Source: Anaerocolumna aminovalerica | GTDB taxonomy: Bacteria > Bacillota > Clostridia > Lachnospirales > Lachnospiraceae | Assembly: GCF_900115365.1 (NCBI RefSeq) | Contig: NZ_FOWD01000029.1 | Span: 1 to 57,472, forward strand | DNA: 57,472 nt | Direction: 5' to 3' | Part shown: piece after piece, positions 6,170 to 15,497 of the stretch | How the letters are laid out: each line of letters opens with the position of its first letter | Position numbering within the stretch: position 1 is the first letter of the stretch | The notes under the pieces: model-generated | What the model was told of the DNA's origin: nothing | Database searches by the model: none | The model's input: only the letters and a program-made list of their open reading frames with translations | Program-made: the position numbers and the translations under genes

Positions 6170-7204
6170 TCACTTATCGATTTCATATTTTTCTAGTAAG
6201 CGCTCGACAACCAACCTGCTTTCTTCCTCTGACAAATATGGCACTTTGGTCGTTCTTGCTAGATAAAAACTCTTGTTTAACAACTCACAGAGTTCTGAAT
6301 ATGATATATATCGAATATCTTCAATCTTGGATATCTCCGGAGTCAACAATTCTACTTCACGGAACAATTCATAATCCCTCTTATATTCCTTGTTTTCCTT
6401 AGTATCCGATTTAATTTTTCCAGCACCAACGACTCCATATCCCTTGTGATAATACAAAACATAATCACCTTTTTGAAAGCTGTTTACCGATCCAGCTACA
6501 GATCCGTAAGCGCTAACCTTATGTTTGAGGAACATATCCCAGATGGAGTTCTCATCATATGCAAAGTTGGTATCAAATATAATACCTTTTCTATCTTTCG
6601 GATTTACATGCGTATCATATGGTTTTGAAAAGAATTCAAAATAATACTCATCACCTATCAAATAAATACGGTACGGAATAAAATCGATACTAAGCCCTTG
6701 TGCTTTCCAATAATCAACAGCAGAAACCAACCTGCTATCAGAGGAGCTACCAACTATTATCATTTTCTGCTCTCTATTGAATTGTACGTAATCCAAAGCA
6801 GAATCCAGCCCAAATGCATCTTTGTGTGCTTCTTTCAATTCCTGTTTGGGGAGCTTATATTTATCACAATACTTTGCATACGCCTCGTTCAAATCATAAT
6901 ATGACTTCTGACCCCAAGATTGGGCATAGCGCATCACCTGTATGGTTGTATCGCCCTGAACCTCTCCACGTTTTAATTCAAACAGAACAAGATTACCGTT
7001 CTTATCTAATGCACAAAGATCTGGCTCCTCCTGCCTAGCTCTTTCTTGAAAAATACGCATCAGCTGACCGTCTTCTATATAGAGATCGCCAAGATTTTCA
7101 GCCAAAAGATTTTCAAGATCCTTCTCTTTTTTTGCCAAGGATTCAAAATCAGCATAAGGCATTAACTCAATTGTATTATCTTCTTTACTGAGCCTATATA
7201 ACAT
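6170..7204 (-). CDS. NucS/DUF91-like PD-(D/E)XK nuclease
   Basis: This 344-aa protein carries a restriction-endonuclease-like core. Asp62 lies in EEPDL and Glu76-x-Lys78 in FELKRG, the D...ExK triad of NucS/DUF91-type nucleases, with a conserved QVMRYA helix after it. Residues about 225-275 (FQKGDYVLYYHKGYGVVGAG) look like a small beta-barrel, possibly a nucleic-acid reader. It is the last gene of the long minus-strand defence operon, 18 bases after recQ, with a GAGGGTG site. I infer that it cuts DNA handled by the two upstream helicases. The nuclease call is good; the partnership is inference. Confidence 0.75.
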   Translation of the reverse strand: MLYRLSKEDNTIELMPYADFESLAKKEKDLENLLAENLGDLYIEDGQLMRIFQERARQEEPDLCALDKNGNLVLFELKRGEVQGDTTIQVMRYAQSWGQKSYYDLNEAYAKYCDKYKLPKQELKEAHKDAFGLDSALDYVQFNREQKMIIVGSSSDSRLVSAVDYWKAQGLSIDFIPYRIYLIGDEYYFEFFSKPYDTHVNPKDRKGIIFDTNFAYDENSIWDMFLKHKVSAYGSVAGSVNSFQKGDYVLYYHKGYGVVGAGKIKSDTKENKEYKRDYELFREVELLTPEISKIEDIRYISYSELCELLNKSFYLARTTKVPYLSEEESRLVVERLLEKYEIDK

Positions 7205-7222
7205 AATTAAACACCCTCTTAC

Positions 7223-9712
7223 TCACTCTATCAGCCCATGTTTTCTGAGTCTTGCACGAATTGCACCATTAGTTCGATTGTGAGTCTTCGCAATTTCGGA
7301 AATCTTCATGCCACCATTAAACTCTTCATCAAGCTGCTTATCCTCTTCTTCTGACCAGGATGCACCGGCTCCGTCAGGTCTGTTCATCTTCCGATTGTAT
7401 GCAGCACGGTCAAAAGAAGCATTTTCTGCTACATCTTCTTCCTCGTCCTCAGTGGTGGCAACCTGATCACGGATCTCTATATAATGCTCAACTATTTCTT
7501 TCTGAACCGCGTGAGGATACTTCAGCACAGTATATACCGTGCCTATTTTACTGGTCTGTTCAACAGCAATAATGCCCTTCGTCTGACCGATCTCTGTCGG
7601 AACCTGCACAGATCTGCCATCGATATTCCGCTCTTCCACATACCCTTTTTCTGTAAGGAATCTATAGATATCCGTTCCAAATATATGTTTAACATTATTT
7701 CCGGAAGTAATCCTATTCAGTTCATCCTTGATCTCACCTACAAGATAGAGGTCGCAGTATTCGAACTTTTCCTCATCCTCAGGATTAAGATAAAAAGTTC
7801 CTTTTCGACTCCTCCGCTTCCTTGCCGACTTAACCCTTACTTCTGCAGCATCGTCATCATCTTTGATGCTTGTTACCGATTCAGGATTCTCATCTATAAA
7901 AGCCGTTATAGCCTCTATAAACCTCTCACCATATTTCTCATACTTTGCTTCACCGACTCCCGATACTCCCAGCATAGATAATCTGTCCCGCGGAGCCTTA
8001 ACACTCATGTCTATCAATGTTTTATCACTGAAGACAATATATGGCGGCATCCCCACTTCCCTTGCAATAGTCAGTCTCAACTGGCGGAGAGTCTCAAATA
8101 ATTCGTATCCGGCCTTAGTAAGAGAATCAGTGCTTCTCCTGCTACGGCTTCTAGTCTGTCTTTCAGGTTCTCTGTCTTCGTATGTTCTGATCAAGACACG
8201 TGCACTCGCTTCCTTAAGAGGATCTATATTTCCTAAGCGGATCACGCTATATTTATCTGCAGTCTGGTAAAGATATCCATCCAAAAGCAGTTGGCTGATA
8301 AGGAGCCTCAGCTCTGATTCAGATCGACTCTTTAACGCACCGTATGTCTTGTATTCAGTGGTTCCAAGTTCTTTTAATCTGGCTCTGTTCGCGCCAAGGA
8401 GAGTTCCAAGGATTATATTCAATCCATATCTGCCCTTTGTTTCCCATACACAATTGATGACCAGCTTGGCATCCTCTGTCATATCAATCTCAGCAAACTC
8501 TCTATGGCAATTTCCGCAGCTGTCACAAGGCTCGTTGCGCTTCTCTCCGAAGTATTCAAGGATATAGTTTCGAAGGCATCCGGATGTTCTGCAATATCCT
8601 TCCATGATCTGAAGTCTTTTTGCATCCCTTTGCCTGATCAGTTCAATATCTTCATATGGAATATCCGTAAAATCCTTATGATCCAAAAGGAACTTGTTTA
8701 TCATAATATCCTGAGCCGAGAACAGCAGTATGCATTGTGACGGTTCACCGTCTCTCCCCGCACGGCCGGCTTCCTGATAGTAGTTCTCCATGCTCTGCGG
8801 CATGTTGTAATGAATAACAAATCGGACATTGGATTTATTAATACCCATACCGAATGCATTTGTAGCTATGATCACAGGCGATCTGTCATATATGAAATCA
8901 TTCTGACTTTCTTTACGGTCTTCATTATTCATTCCGGCATGATACCTTGCTACCTGAATTCCAGCATTTGAAAGAAGTTCATACAATGCATCTACATTTT
9001 TTCTTGTAGCGCAGTATATGATGCCGCTGTCCTCAGGATGATTTTTGATATATTCCAAAACATAGTCATCCTTCTTCTTGATCGTTTCCACATCAAAATA
9101 CAGATTCTCACGATCAAAACCGGTCACCACGATCTTGGGATCCTTCAGTTTAAGAACACATGAAATATCATTTTTTACTTCTTCAGTTGCTGTAGCTGTA
9201 AAGGCACTTACTATAGGTCTCTTGCTCAGACCATCTATAAAATCCACTATTTTAAGATAGCTTGGTCTGAAGTCCTGGCCCCATTGAGAAATACAGTGGG
9301 CCTCATCTACCGTAACCATTGAGATACCGACTTTGTCAACAAAATTAGTAAACTCATAACTTTCAAGGCGTTCCGGCGCAACATACAGGATCTTATATGC
9401 TCCATCAAGTGCTCTGGCATATACTGTAGATATCTGCGATTCCGTCAATGAAGAGTTAATATATCCTGCCTTGATCCCCGCCTCATTCAATGCTTTGACC
9501 TGATCCTGCATAAGTGAAATAAGCGGTGAAATAACAATCGTAATACCTGGCAAGAGTAATGCAGGTACCTGATAACAAATTGACTTACCTGATCCCGTCG
9601 GCATGATTGCCAATACATCTTTTCCTGCAAGAATCGAATCAATGATCTCTTCCTGTCCGGGTTTATAGGAATCATAACCAAAGTAGACTTTTAATGCTTC
9701 TTTTGCATCCAT
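7223..9712 (-). CDS. recQ: RecQ-family DNA helicase with C-terminal HTH
   Basis: This is a 3'-5' superfamily 2 helicase of about 829 aa. It has the Walker A PTGSGKS near the N-terminus, the box DEAHCISQWG, motif VI QEAGRAGRDG, a zinc-binding CDSCGNC, an RQC winged helix and an HRDC domain (about 540-605). The last 50 residues, WSEEEDKQLDEEF followed by ISEIAKTHNRTNGAIRARLR, form an extra SANT/HTH-like module absent from housekeeping RecQ. The start may be the ATG at 9712 or a TTG at 9724; neither has a strong site. It begins a few bases after the UvrD stop, implying coupled translation. As a second recQ on an ICE it is probably a defence accessory. Confidence 0.9.
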   Translation of the reverse strand: MDAKEALKVYFGYDSYKPGQEEIIDSILAGKDVLAIMPTGSGKSICYQVPALLLPGITIVISPLISLMQDQVKALNEAGIKAGYINSSLTESQISTVYARALDGAYKILYVAPERLESYEFTNFVDKVGISMVTVDEAHCISQWGQDFRPSYLKIVDFIDGLSKRPIVSAFTATATEEVKNDISCVLKLKDPKIVVTGFDRENLYFDVETIKKKDDYVLEYIKNHPEDSGIIYCATRKNVDALYELLSNAGIQVARYHAGMNNEDRKESQNDFIYDRSPVIIATNAFGMGINKSNVRFVIHYNMPQSMENYYQEAGRAGRDGEPSQCILLFSAQDIMINKFLLDHKDFTDIPYEDIELIRQRDAKRLQIMEGYCRTSGCLRNYILEYFGEKRNEPCDSCGNCHREFAEIDMTEDAKLVINCVWETKGRYGLNIILGTLLGANRARLKELGTTEYKTYGALKSRSESELRLLISQLLLDGYLYQTADKYSVIRLGNIDPLKEASARVLIRTYEDREPERQTRSRSRRSTDSLTKAGYELFETLRQLRLTIAREVGMPPYIVFSDKTLIDMSVKAPRDRLSMLGVSGVGEAKYEKYGERFIEAITAFIDENPESVTSIKDDDDAAEVRVKSARKRRSRKGTFYLNPEDEEKFEYCDLYLVGEIKDELNRITSGNNVKHIFGTDIYRFLTEKGYVEERNIDGRSVQVPTEIGQTKGIIAVEQTSKIGTVYTVLKYPHAVQKEIVEHYIEIRDQVATTEDEEEDVAENASFDRAAYNRKMNRPDGAGASWSEEEDKQLDEEFNGGMKISEIAKTHNRTNGAIRARLRKHGLIE

Positions 9713-9730
9713 GCTTAATACCAAATGCCG

Positions 9731-12700
9731 TTACATATCAAACGGTATCTTATTCCCTTCCAGTTGTTTCTTTAGCTTTTTAAGCTTACCCTCTGTAATA
9801 CTCTCTGAATAATGCAATCCCTCATAAGTTGAATGGAGAACGGGATACTTTCCCTTGGTTTTTAGAATATAGTGTTCCGAAATCATCCAGTCGACTACGG
9901 TTCTTACTGCATCTCCTGAAAGCGTCTTATAGATTCCATACTCCGGAATCTTATCCAGCTTATTGTCCTGGATCCGTTTGTTCTCCTCACCACATAGGAC
10001 CTCGCAAAATACTGTCATACCATAGAATTTAATCCTGCTAACATTTTGCAAAGCCTTAACAATATTGAATACAACGTCATTCAGATCCAGTTCACCATAG
10101 AGAACCGGATTAACTTCAGCTCGAATTATCTCAACATAATCATCATCCTTGGCATTCCACTTAACAACTTCCTGTGTTGCTTTAGATTCCTGATCCACTT
10201 TGACATCAGCTTCTTGAATGCTGTTATTATTCGGTGCAGTATTCTTATCACTATTCACAACATTGTTTATGTTAGATGTGTATGCCATCAGGCGCTCAGG
10301 TGCAGGCGCTTCCATCTTATATCCCATCTGCGAATAATAGGCCTGCTTGCTTATCATCCGGCTACACCCTGTTCCATTTTGCTTATAATTTGTACATCCA
10401 AGGAAGAAATCCTTATCTCGACCTTGTTTGACGATCAAGTATCCATCCCTGCATTTATCACACTTCTGTATTGAAAGTTTTCCAGCCTGGTAATTGTTAG
10501 TCATAAAACCGCAGATTTCCGGCTCATTCGTACAGATATACAATCTAAGACCATATGATCTCTTATACTTAAACTGCATTGGATATCCGCACAACGGACA
10601 CGGCTTCTTGGCTATGCTGACAGGCTCCTCCTCATTCCAGTCACCAAGAAGCTTCACATTTTTATATGACTGCTTTAATTCAAGCAAAAATTCAGAAGGA
10701 TTGGCTTCAGGAGCCACAAAGAATACCCTGTTTTTGGTCCTGGTCATTGCAACATAAAAGAGTCTACGTTCTTCTGCATAATCTATAGACCGATCCCCTT
10801 TTATAACCAACGAAAGCACCGGATCATCTTCAACTTTTGTCGGGAAGCCATATGTTTCATTTTTGCCGTTTATGACTATTACATCATCATATCCCAGTCC
10901 CTTTGAAGAATGTGCTGTCATAAATGTGATATCAAGCTGTGGATACTTTACACTTCTGACTTTATTTGTCCGGTTAATATATTCAAACAGACCCGTTCTT
11001 TCCAGATGATCTCCATCAAACCCATATCTGCCCAGAAGCAGAATAGATCCCGGATCTTTCCCTTCTGCTTTCTTATAATTCAAAAGATCCGTCAATACAG
11101 TCTCAATAGAGCGGGCCATTTCGTAATTTCCACCGCTCTTCCTGTTTCCGTTATAAGCTTTTCTCGTACCATCATATGTATAGATAAGAACCGGATCGTC
11201 GATATGCTTCGGCGAAATAAGCTGCTTATTGATCTGCTCTTTATTTCTCTGAATGAAGTTCCCTGCTATATCGATTACTTCCTGGGAATTGCGATATGTT
11301 CTGACGATCTTCAGCATCTTCGCATATCCCATTTTCTCTTCAAACTTTGTGAACAGAGTAATATCAGATCCGCTAAATGCATAGATAGACTGCCAGTCAT
11401 CACCAACTGCAATGATCTTGGCATCTGTTACTTCTGACAGTTCTTTTGTAAGATCAAATCTCTGTCTGGAAATATCCTGGTACTCATCAACGATTATGTA
11501 TTTGAAGTCCAGTTTTTTCTTCATCTCCTTCACTTCACGAAGAAGACGTGCGGACTCGTTGATCATATCCTCAAAATCAACAGCCTTGTTTTCCTTCAGC
11601 CAGCGCTCATATTCCAGGTAGCAGTCATTGCAGATACTCAAGAACAATCTGCTTCTCACATTCTGGGTAGAGTGATACATACGGCTAAAATCATCAGCCT
11701 GATATGCATTCACCTTGAAATTCGAAATAAACCGACAGATGAGATTAATAAGTTTACGGATATACCTATTCTCTTCCCCGGCAACAAGCATCTCCATTAC
11801 TTCCTTATTAGACCTAGGCTTCAATTCGAAACCTTTTGCCTCAAGGTTTTCTTTCAGATGATCCAACAACGAACGTCCATCGTTATATGCGGAGAATGTA
11901 TATATCAGTGTTGTGCCGTGCTCCTTATGCAGAATGCACTTGTCTCTCACGGCTTTCTTATATCTCTCGATCTCCTCCGGTGTAAATCTATCATTCTCGC
12001 CGGATTCAGTTATTCCAAAGTGCTCCAAATAAGCACTCTTTTCTCCCTGATAAATTATAAAATCAGGGGTGTATGGTTTGCGTGAAAACTCAATATCATA
12101 CTTGTAAATCGGCTCATATTCGTAATCAATATTGTTGAGATACAGGAAATTGGCAATCTCAACTTCCTGATATGATCTAAGAACTTCATTCTGGATTGTT
12201 ACTGACTTCTTAGTACGTGTATCAATAACCTCACGCTTGAAATCTTCCAGATCACCACGCATGGTAGAGAAATTCGCTTTTGCAATATTATTGAAGAAAG
12301 CGTTCAGATCCGATCCCTCATAAGGGGCATCGAAATAAGAAGCAAAAAACATAATGAGATTATTTACTGCGCTCTCATTTCTCATAATGGAATTGCGAAA
12401 ATAATCACGAATAACAAAATACAACTTGGATTGATCAACTATATTGAGCTTTTCATCCGGACTGTTCTTATGAATGATCGCATTTCCGGTAGAATGGAAA
12501 GTAGCTATCGGGCATGGAATATCAAGTTCCTTTTGAATACGATCCTTCAGTTCGTTTACTGCCTTATTGGTAAATGAAACCACAAGAATCTGAGAAGGAT
12601 CTATTCCCTTCTTATCCACCAAATACTTAACTTTTGCGGCAACGGTAGTTGTTTTTCCAGCTCCGGCTCCAGCGATTACAAGGCAGTAATCCTCATCTGT

Positions 12701-13153
12701 AAGAACAACTCGGCGTTGATCCTCATCAAGTACTATATTCGGATCCACTTGCTTCAGAATATTATCAAGATAGTCCTTCTCTTTAATCATAGATTCAGAT
12801 ACGAACTTATCATTATGCTCATCAATGAGTTCCTGAATATTTCCATATGAATCCATGATGCCATTTATCCTGCTAGGACTCAGATTATTCTTCTTGCAGA
12901 AATCATCAAACATGCCACTCTGTTTAAGAACAGAAAAGAACTCTATATCTGAAGAAAAGTCTGATATCTGTTTGGAGTATTCACTCCTTGCTATATATCT
13001 GTCAGCATTCAGTAAAGTCTCGATATACTTACCGCATTCCAATATACGTATGGCATTTTCATTTTTCGGTCGGTCCTGCTCAGTCATAGGACTCTTCCGT
13101 TTTGTATTCTGTTGTACTATTCTGTATCCGAAAAGTCGGTCAAAAAGTCCCAT
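9731..13153 (-). CDS. UvrD-like helicase with nuclease insert, zinc ribbons and RQC
   Basis: This 1140-aa superfamily 1 helicase has Walker A GAGAGKTT (about residue 164) and Walker B VDEYQD (about 555). Between them, around 330-470, is an insert with FLYLNNIDYEYE, PDF and YLEHFG, the spacing of a PD-(D/E)XK nuclease. After the helicase core come two topoisomerase-type zinc ribbons starting CPLCG (about 850) and CDKC (about 900). The last 120 residues match an RecQ RQC winged helix (VLCGEENKRI, YGIYKTLS, GKYPVLHSTYEG). UvrD proteins normally lack RQC. It follows the ATPase gene by 43 bases and precedes recQ by 6-18. It may unwind and cut incoming DNA; that is inference. Confidence 0.85.
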   Translation of the reverse strand: MGLFDRLFGYRIVQQNTKRKSPMTEQDRPKNENAIRILECGKYIETLLNADRYIARSEYSKQISDFSSDIEFFSVLKQSGMFDDFCKKNNLSPSRINGIMDSYGNIQELIDEHNDKFVSESMIKEKDYLDNILKQVDPNIVLDEDQRRVVLTDEDYCLVIAGAGAGKTTTVAAKVKYLVDKKGIDPSQILVVSFTNKAVNELKDRIQKELDIPCPIATFHSTGNAIIHKNSPDEKLNIVDQSKLYFVIRDYFRNSIMRNESAVNNLIMFFASYFDAPYEGSDLNAFFNNIAKANFSTMRGDLEDFKREVIDTRTKKSVTIQNEVLRSYQEVEIANFLYLNNIDYEYEPIYKYDIEFSRKPYTPDFIIYQGEKSAYLEHFGITESGENDRFTPEEIERYKKAVRDKCILHKEHGTTLIYTFSAYNDGRSLLDHLKENLEAKGFELKPRSNKEVMEMLVAGEENRYIRKLINLICRFISNFKVNAYQADDFSRMYHSTQNVRSRLFLSICNDCYLEYERWLKENKAVDFEDMINESARLLREVKEMKKKLDFKYIIVDEYQDISRQRFDLTKELSEVTDAKIIAVGDDWQSIYAFSGSDITLFTKFEEKMGYAKMLKIVRTYRNSQEVIDIAGNFIQRNKEQINKQLISPKHIDDPVLIYTYDGTRKAYNGNRKSGGNYEMARSIETVLTDLLNYKKAEGKDPGSILLLGRYGFDGDHLERTGLFEYINRTNKVRSVKYPQLDITFMTAHSSKGLGYDDVIVINGKNETYGFPTKVEDDPVLSLVIKGDRSIDYAEERRLFYVAMTRTKNRVFFVAPEANPSEFLLELKQSYKNVKLLGDWNEEEPVSIAKKPCPLCGYPMQFKYKRSYGLRLYICTNEPEICGFMTNNYQAGKLSIQKCDKCRDGYLIVKQGRDKDFFLGCTNYKQNGTGCSRMISKQAYYSQMGYKMEAPAPERLMAYTSNINNVVNSDKNTAPNNNSIQEADVKVDQESKATQEVVKWNAKDDDYVEIIRAEVNPVLYGELDLNDVVFNIVKALQNVSRIKFYGMTVFCEVLCGEENKRIQDNKLDKIPEYGIYKTLSGDAVRTVVDWMISEHYILKTKGKYPVLHSTYEGLHYSESITEGKLKKLKKQLEGNKIPFDM

Positions 13154-13196
13154 AAATCAGCCCATCCCTGATATTATTCTTATAAGTTCTTCGCCT

Positions 13197-15443
13197 TTAT
13201 ACTTGTTCGATTTCAGCAGTATCTTCAATCCCCATCATCATGTTATAGTGAGCCTTATGTCCGCTTTTATAAAACATCTCCCTAAAGACTTCCTTATATT
13301 TTGGTACCGCATCTGTATAAGAATCTATATATAAATCATCCGGAATACTGTGAGAGCCATCGTTTATCCATGCAACTAGCGATCTGGCTATCATCCTTTC
13401 CTCAGGTTCACTAAAATAGTTTTCTAAGTATTCGTTTTTTTTATTTCCCAACATACCATAGTAGTTTTCTATAATTCTTCTCATCGTATTTTGAATTGAA
13501 ATCATAGTAAGATTATCATTATCCCTGAGTTCTTTCCAAAGAAGCTCATAAGAGGTTGAAATAGGATTATCCATTCCATAAGAAGTAATTACGGAAATAC
13601 CATTATCTTTACGAATCATCCAATAATTCACGTCTTTCACTTTCTTAGTCTGACCATCTATAAAGGATGCTTCTTTATGAAAGAAAACATTATGCGTTAA
13701 TACAAACAGCTGAGTAACATCTCCAATACCATCGCGTATATTTTTAGACAATTCTTTTACCATTGCACCCACAATATATAGTATTGTGCTATCAAGGCTA
13801 CTAATCGGATCATCCAAAACAATTATTTTTTTATCTGCAACATGATTCGGATCAGTTGATCCCTTCGATTGCTGCATAAAATACAAAAATGACAAAAATG
13901 TCTCTTCACCCTCACTAAGTGTGTTTGTCGCCATTGTTCCATCGTCACGCTCTATACAATAATGGTTTTCTTTGTCCTTTGCAGGTTGTATAGTAAAATT
14001 CGTAAAACCATATGCCTTCAAAGATTTGTTTATTTCATCTATGGCAGGTTGAACACTTGTAATGTTCTTACCCTTTTCCGACACTTCCGCCTTAAGCTTA
14101 TCTATGTTAGCTTTTTTTATATCTAGCATTTTTTTAATCCCGCTAGCTGCCTTATTTAAGTCTGATAACTCTTTCTCATATGAGTTTATAAGTATTTTTG
14201 ATTGATCAATAACCGAAGCCCATATATCATCCTTCAATTTTTCTTCTTCTGTATCCCGTTTATCAACAAGTGTATTATGGTCGTCAATTATCTTATTTGC
14301 GTCATCTAAGAGTTTTTGTAATTCAGCGATTTTATCGGACACATTAAAAATATTAATTTTTTTTGATGGTTCAGCTATTTTTTCCTCTATCCTCTTTTCG
14401 CAGTCTTCAAACAAAGAATTGAGAAGTTCTTGTTTGGCGTTATACATGTCAATATCTAGTTTTCCAACACTAACACTTTCTTCATCCAACACAACGCTTG
14501 CTATAGAAGATAAGATTTTCTCGGATGAAACTCGGAAATTCGTGAGATGCTCTTTCATTTGATTTATTTTCTTATTATATTCTGTATCAAAAAATGCCTC
14601 GAGCTTATTTCTAAAATCATCATCAATAGTTTCTTTCTGACAAAAAGGACATTTTTTTGAACCCAATCTTATATAAGTGCGTCCCTGATCTACCCAGTGA
14701 GAATTCCTCAATTCTTTTATTAACGCCGCAATATCGATGTCTTCATTTCCTACAATAACTGTATTCCAAATTGAATCCGTTCTTATTGCTTCTATTACAG
14801 AAAGTAATTGCTGAATATCTACGACAAGCCTATTACATCTAACGGATTTTTCAGCATACAACGTTCTTGCACGCTCTATTAGTTGAGATCTTTGACATAC
14901 AACTCCTTCATGATCCGGAATACCAGCTATACGTTTTTTTATTTCGCCCAAAAACTTGTCTTTACTACCTCTATATCCTTCAAACGCTTTCTGAAAATCA
15001 TTTTCATTAGCTTTAAGGATGTCATTCCAAGCCTTTTCTTTAAACCTCGTTTCGCAATTTGGAATATCTTCATCAACTATCTTCTTATATGACGAAGTGT
15101 TCTTTTCCCAATCGCCTTGCACATCAGACAGCTGCTTTTTCAGTTCTTCAAGAGCTTTAATATCCTCAATAGTCGCGCTTCCCATAGTAAATACACCAGG
15201 AATTGTTTGCTGAAAATTTTCATTTCTAAATGCTCGATTGTATACATATATAGATTCATGAAGTACTCCATCCCATTCTACGGATGAACTTGCGAATCTT
15301 TGGTCTTGTCTTCCCGATAAAAAAGAACTAATTGTAGATTTTCCACTACCATTAGCGCCAAAAACGAAGTTGATTTTTTTACACTCGTTAATCTCTATTT
15401 GATGATAAGGTGTACAGTCAACCATTTTTATAGACTTTATCAT
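13197..15443 (-). CDS. AAA_13/RloC-PrrC-like ATPase with zinc hook
   Basis: This ABC-type ATPase of 748 aa has Walker A GANGSGKS (about residue 30), a long coiled-coil with a CPFC zinc hook near residue 270, an ABC signature TLSEGEE and Walker B IIVLDDPISSLDS. The architecture is that of RloC and PrrC, in which the ATPase senses DNA or restriction disturbance and a C-terminal HEPN-type tRNase kills the cell. Here the C-terminus has ERMIARSLVAW...GSHS, similar to the AAA_13 family, but I cannot confirm a tRNase triad. The ATG at 15443 is best spaced from GGAGG; a GTG lies one codon earlier. The adjacent 398-aa protein may be its partner. Confidence 0.8.
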   Translation of the reverse strand: MIKSIKMVDCTPYHQIEINECKKINFVFGANGSGKSTISSFLSGRQDQRFASSSVEWDGVLHESIYVYNRAFRNENFQQTIPGVFTMGSATIEDIKALEELKKQLSDVQGDWEKNTSSYKKIVDEDIPNCETRFKEKAWNDILKANENDFQKAFEGYRGSKDKFLGEIKKRIAGIPDHEGVVCQRSQLIERARTLYAEKSVRCNRLVVDIQQLLSVIEAIRTDSIWNTVIVGNEDIDIAALIKELRNSHWVDQGRTYIRLGSKKCPFCQKETIDDDFRNKLEAFFDTEYNKKINQMKEHLTNFRVSSEKILSSIASVVLDEESVSVGKLDIDMYNAKQELLNSLFEDCEKRIEEKIAEPSKKINIFNVSDKIAELQKLLDDANKIIDDHNTLVDKRDTEEEKLKDDIWASVIDQSKILINSYEKELSDLNKAASGIKKMLDIKKANIDKLKAEVSEKGKNITSVQPAIDEINKSLKAYGFTNFTIQPAKDKENHYCIERDDGTMATNTLSEGEETFLSFLYFMQQSKGSTDPNHVADKKIIVLDDPISSLDSTILYIVGAMVKELSKNIRDGIGDVTQLFVLTHNVFFHKEASFIDGQTKKVKDVNYWMIRKDNGISVITSYGMDNPISTSYELLWKELRDNDNLTMISIQNTMRRIIENYYGMLGNKKNEYLENYFSEPEERMIARSLVAWINDGSHSIPDDLYIDSYTDAVPKYKEVFREMFYKSGHKAHYNMMMGIEDTAEIEQV

Positions 15444-15497
15444 CACATTTCCTCCAACTGTAATTGATGATCTTCTGTGTCACCCAATTACCTACTA

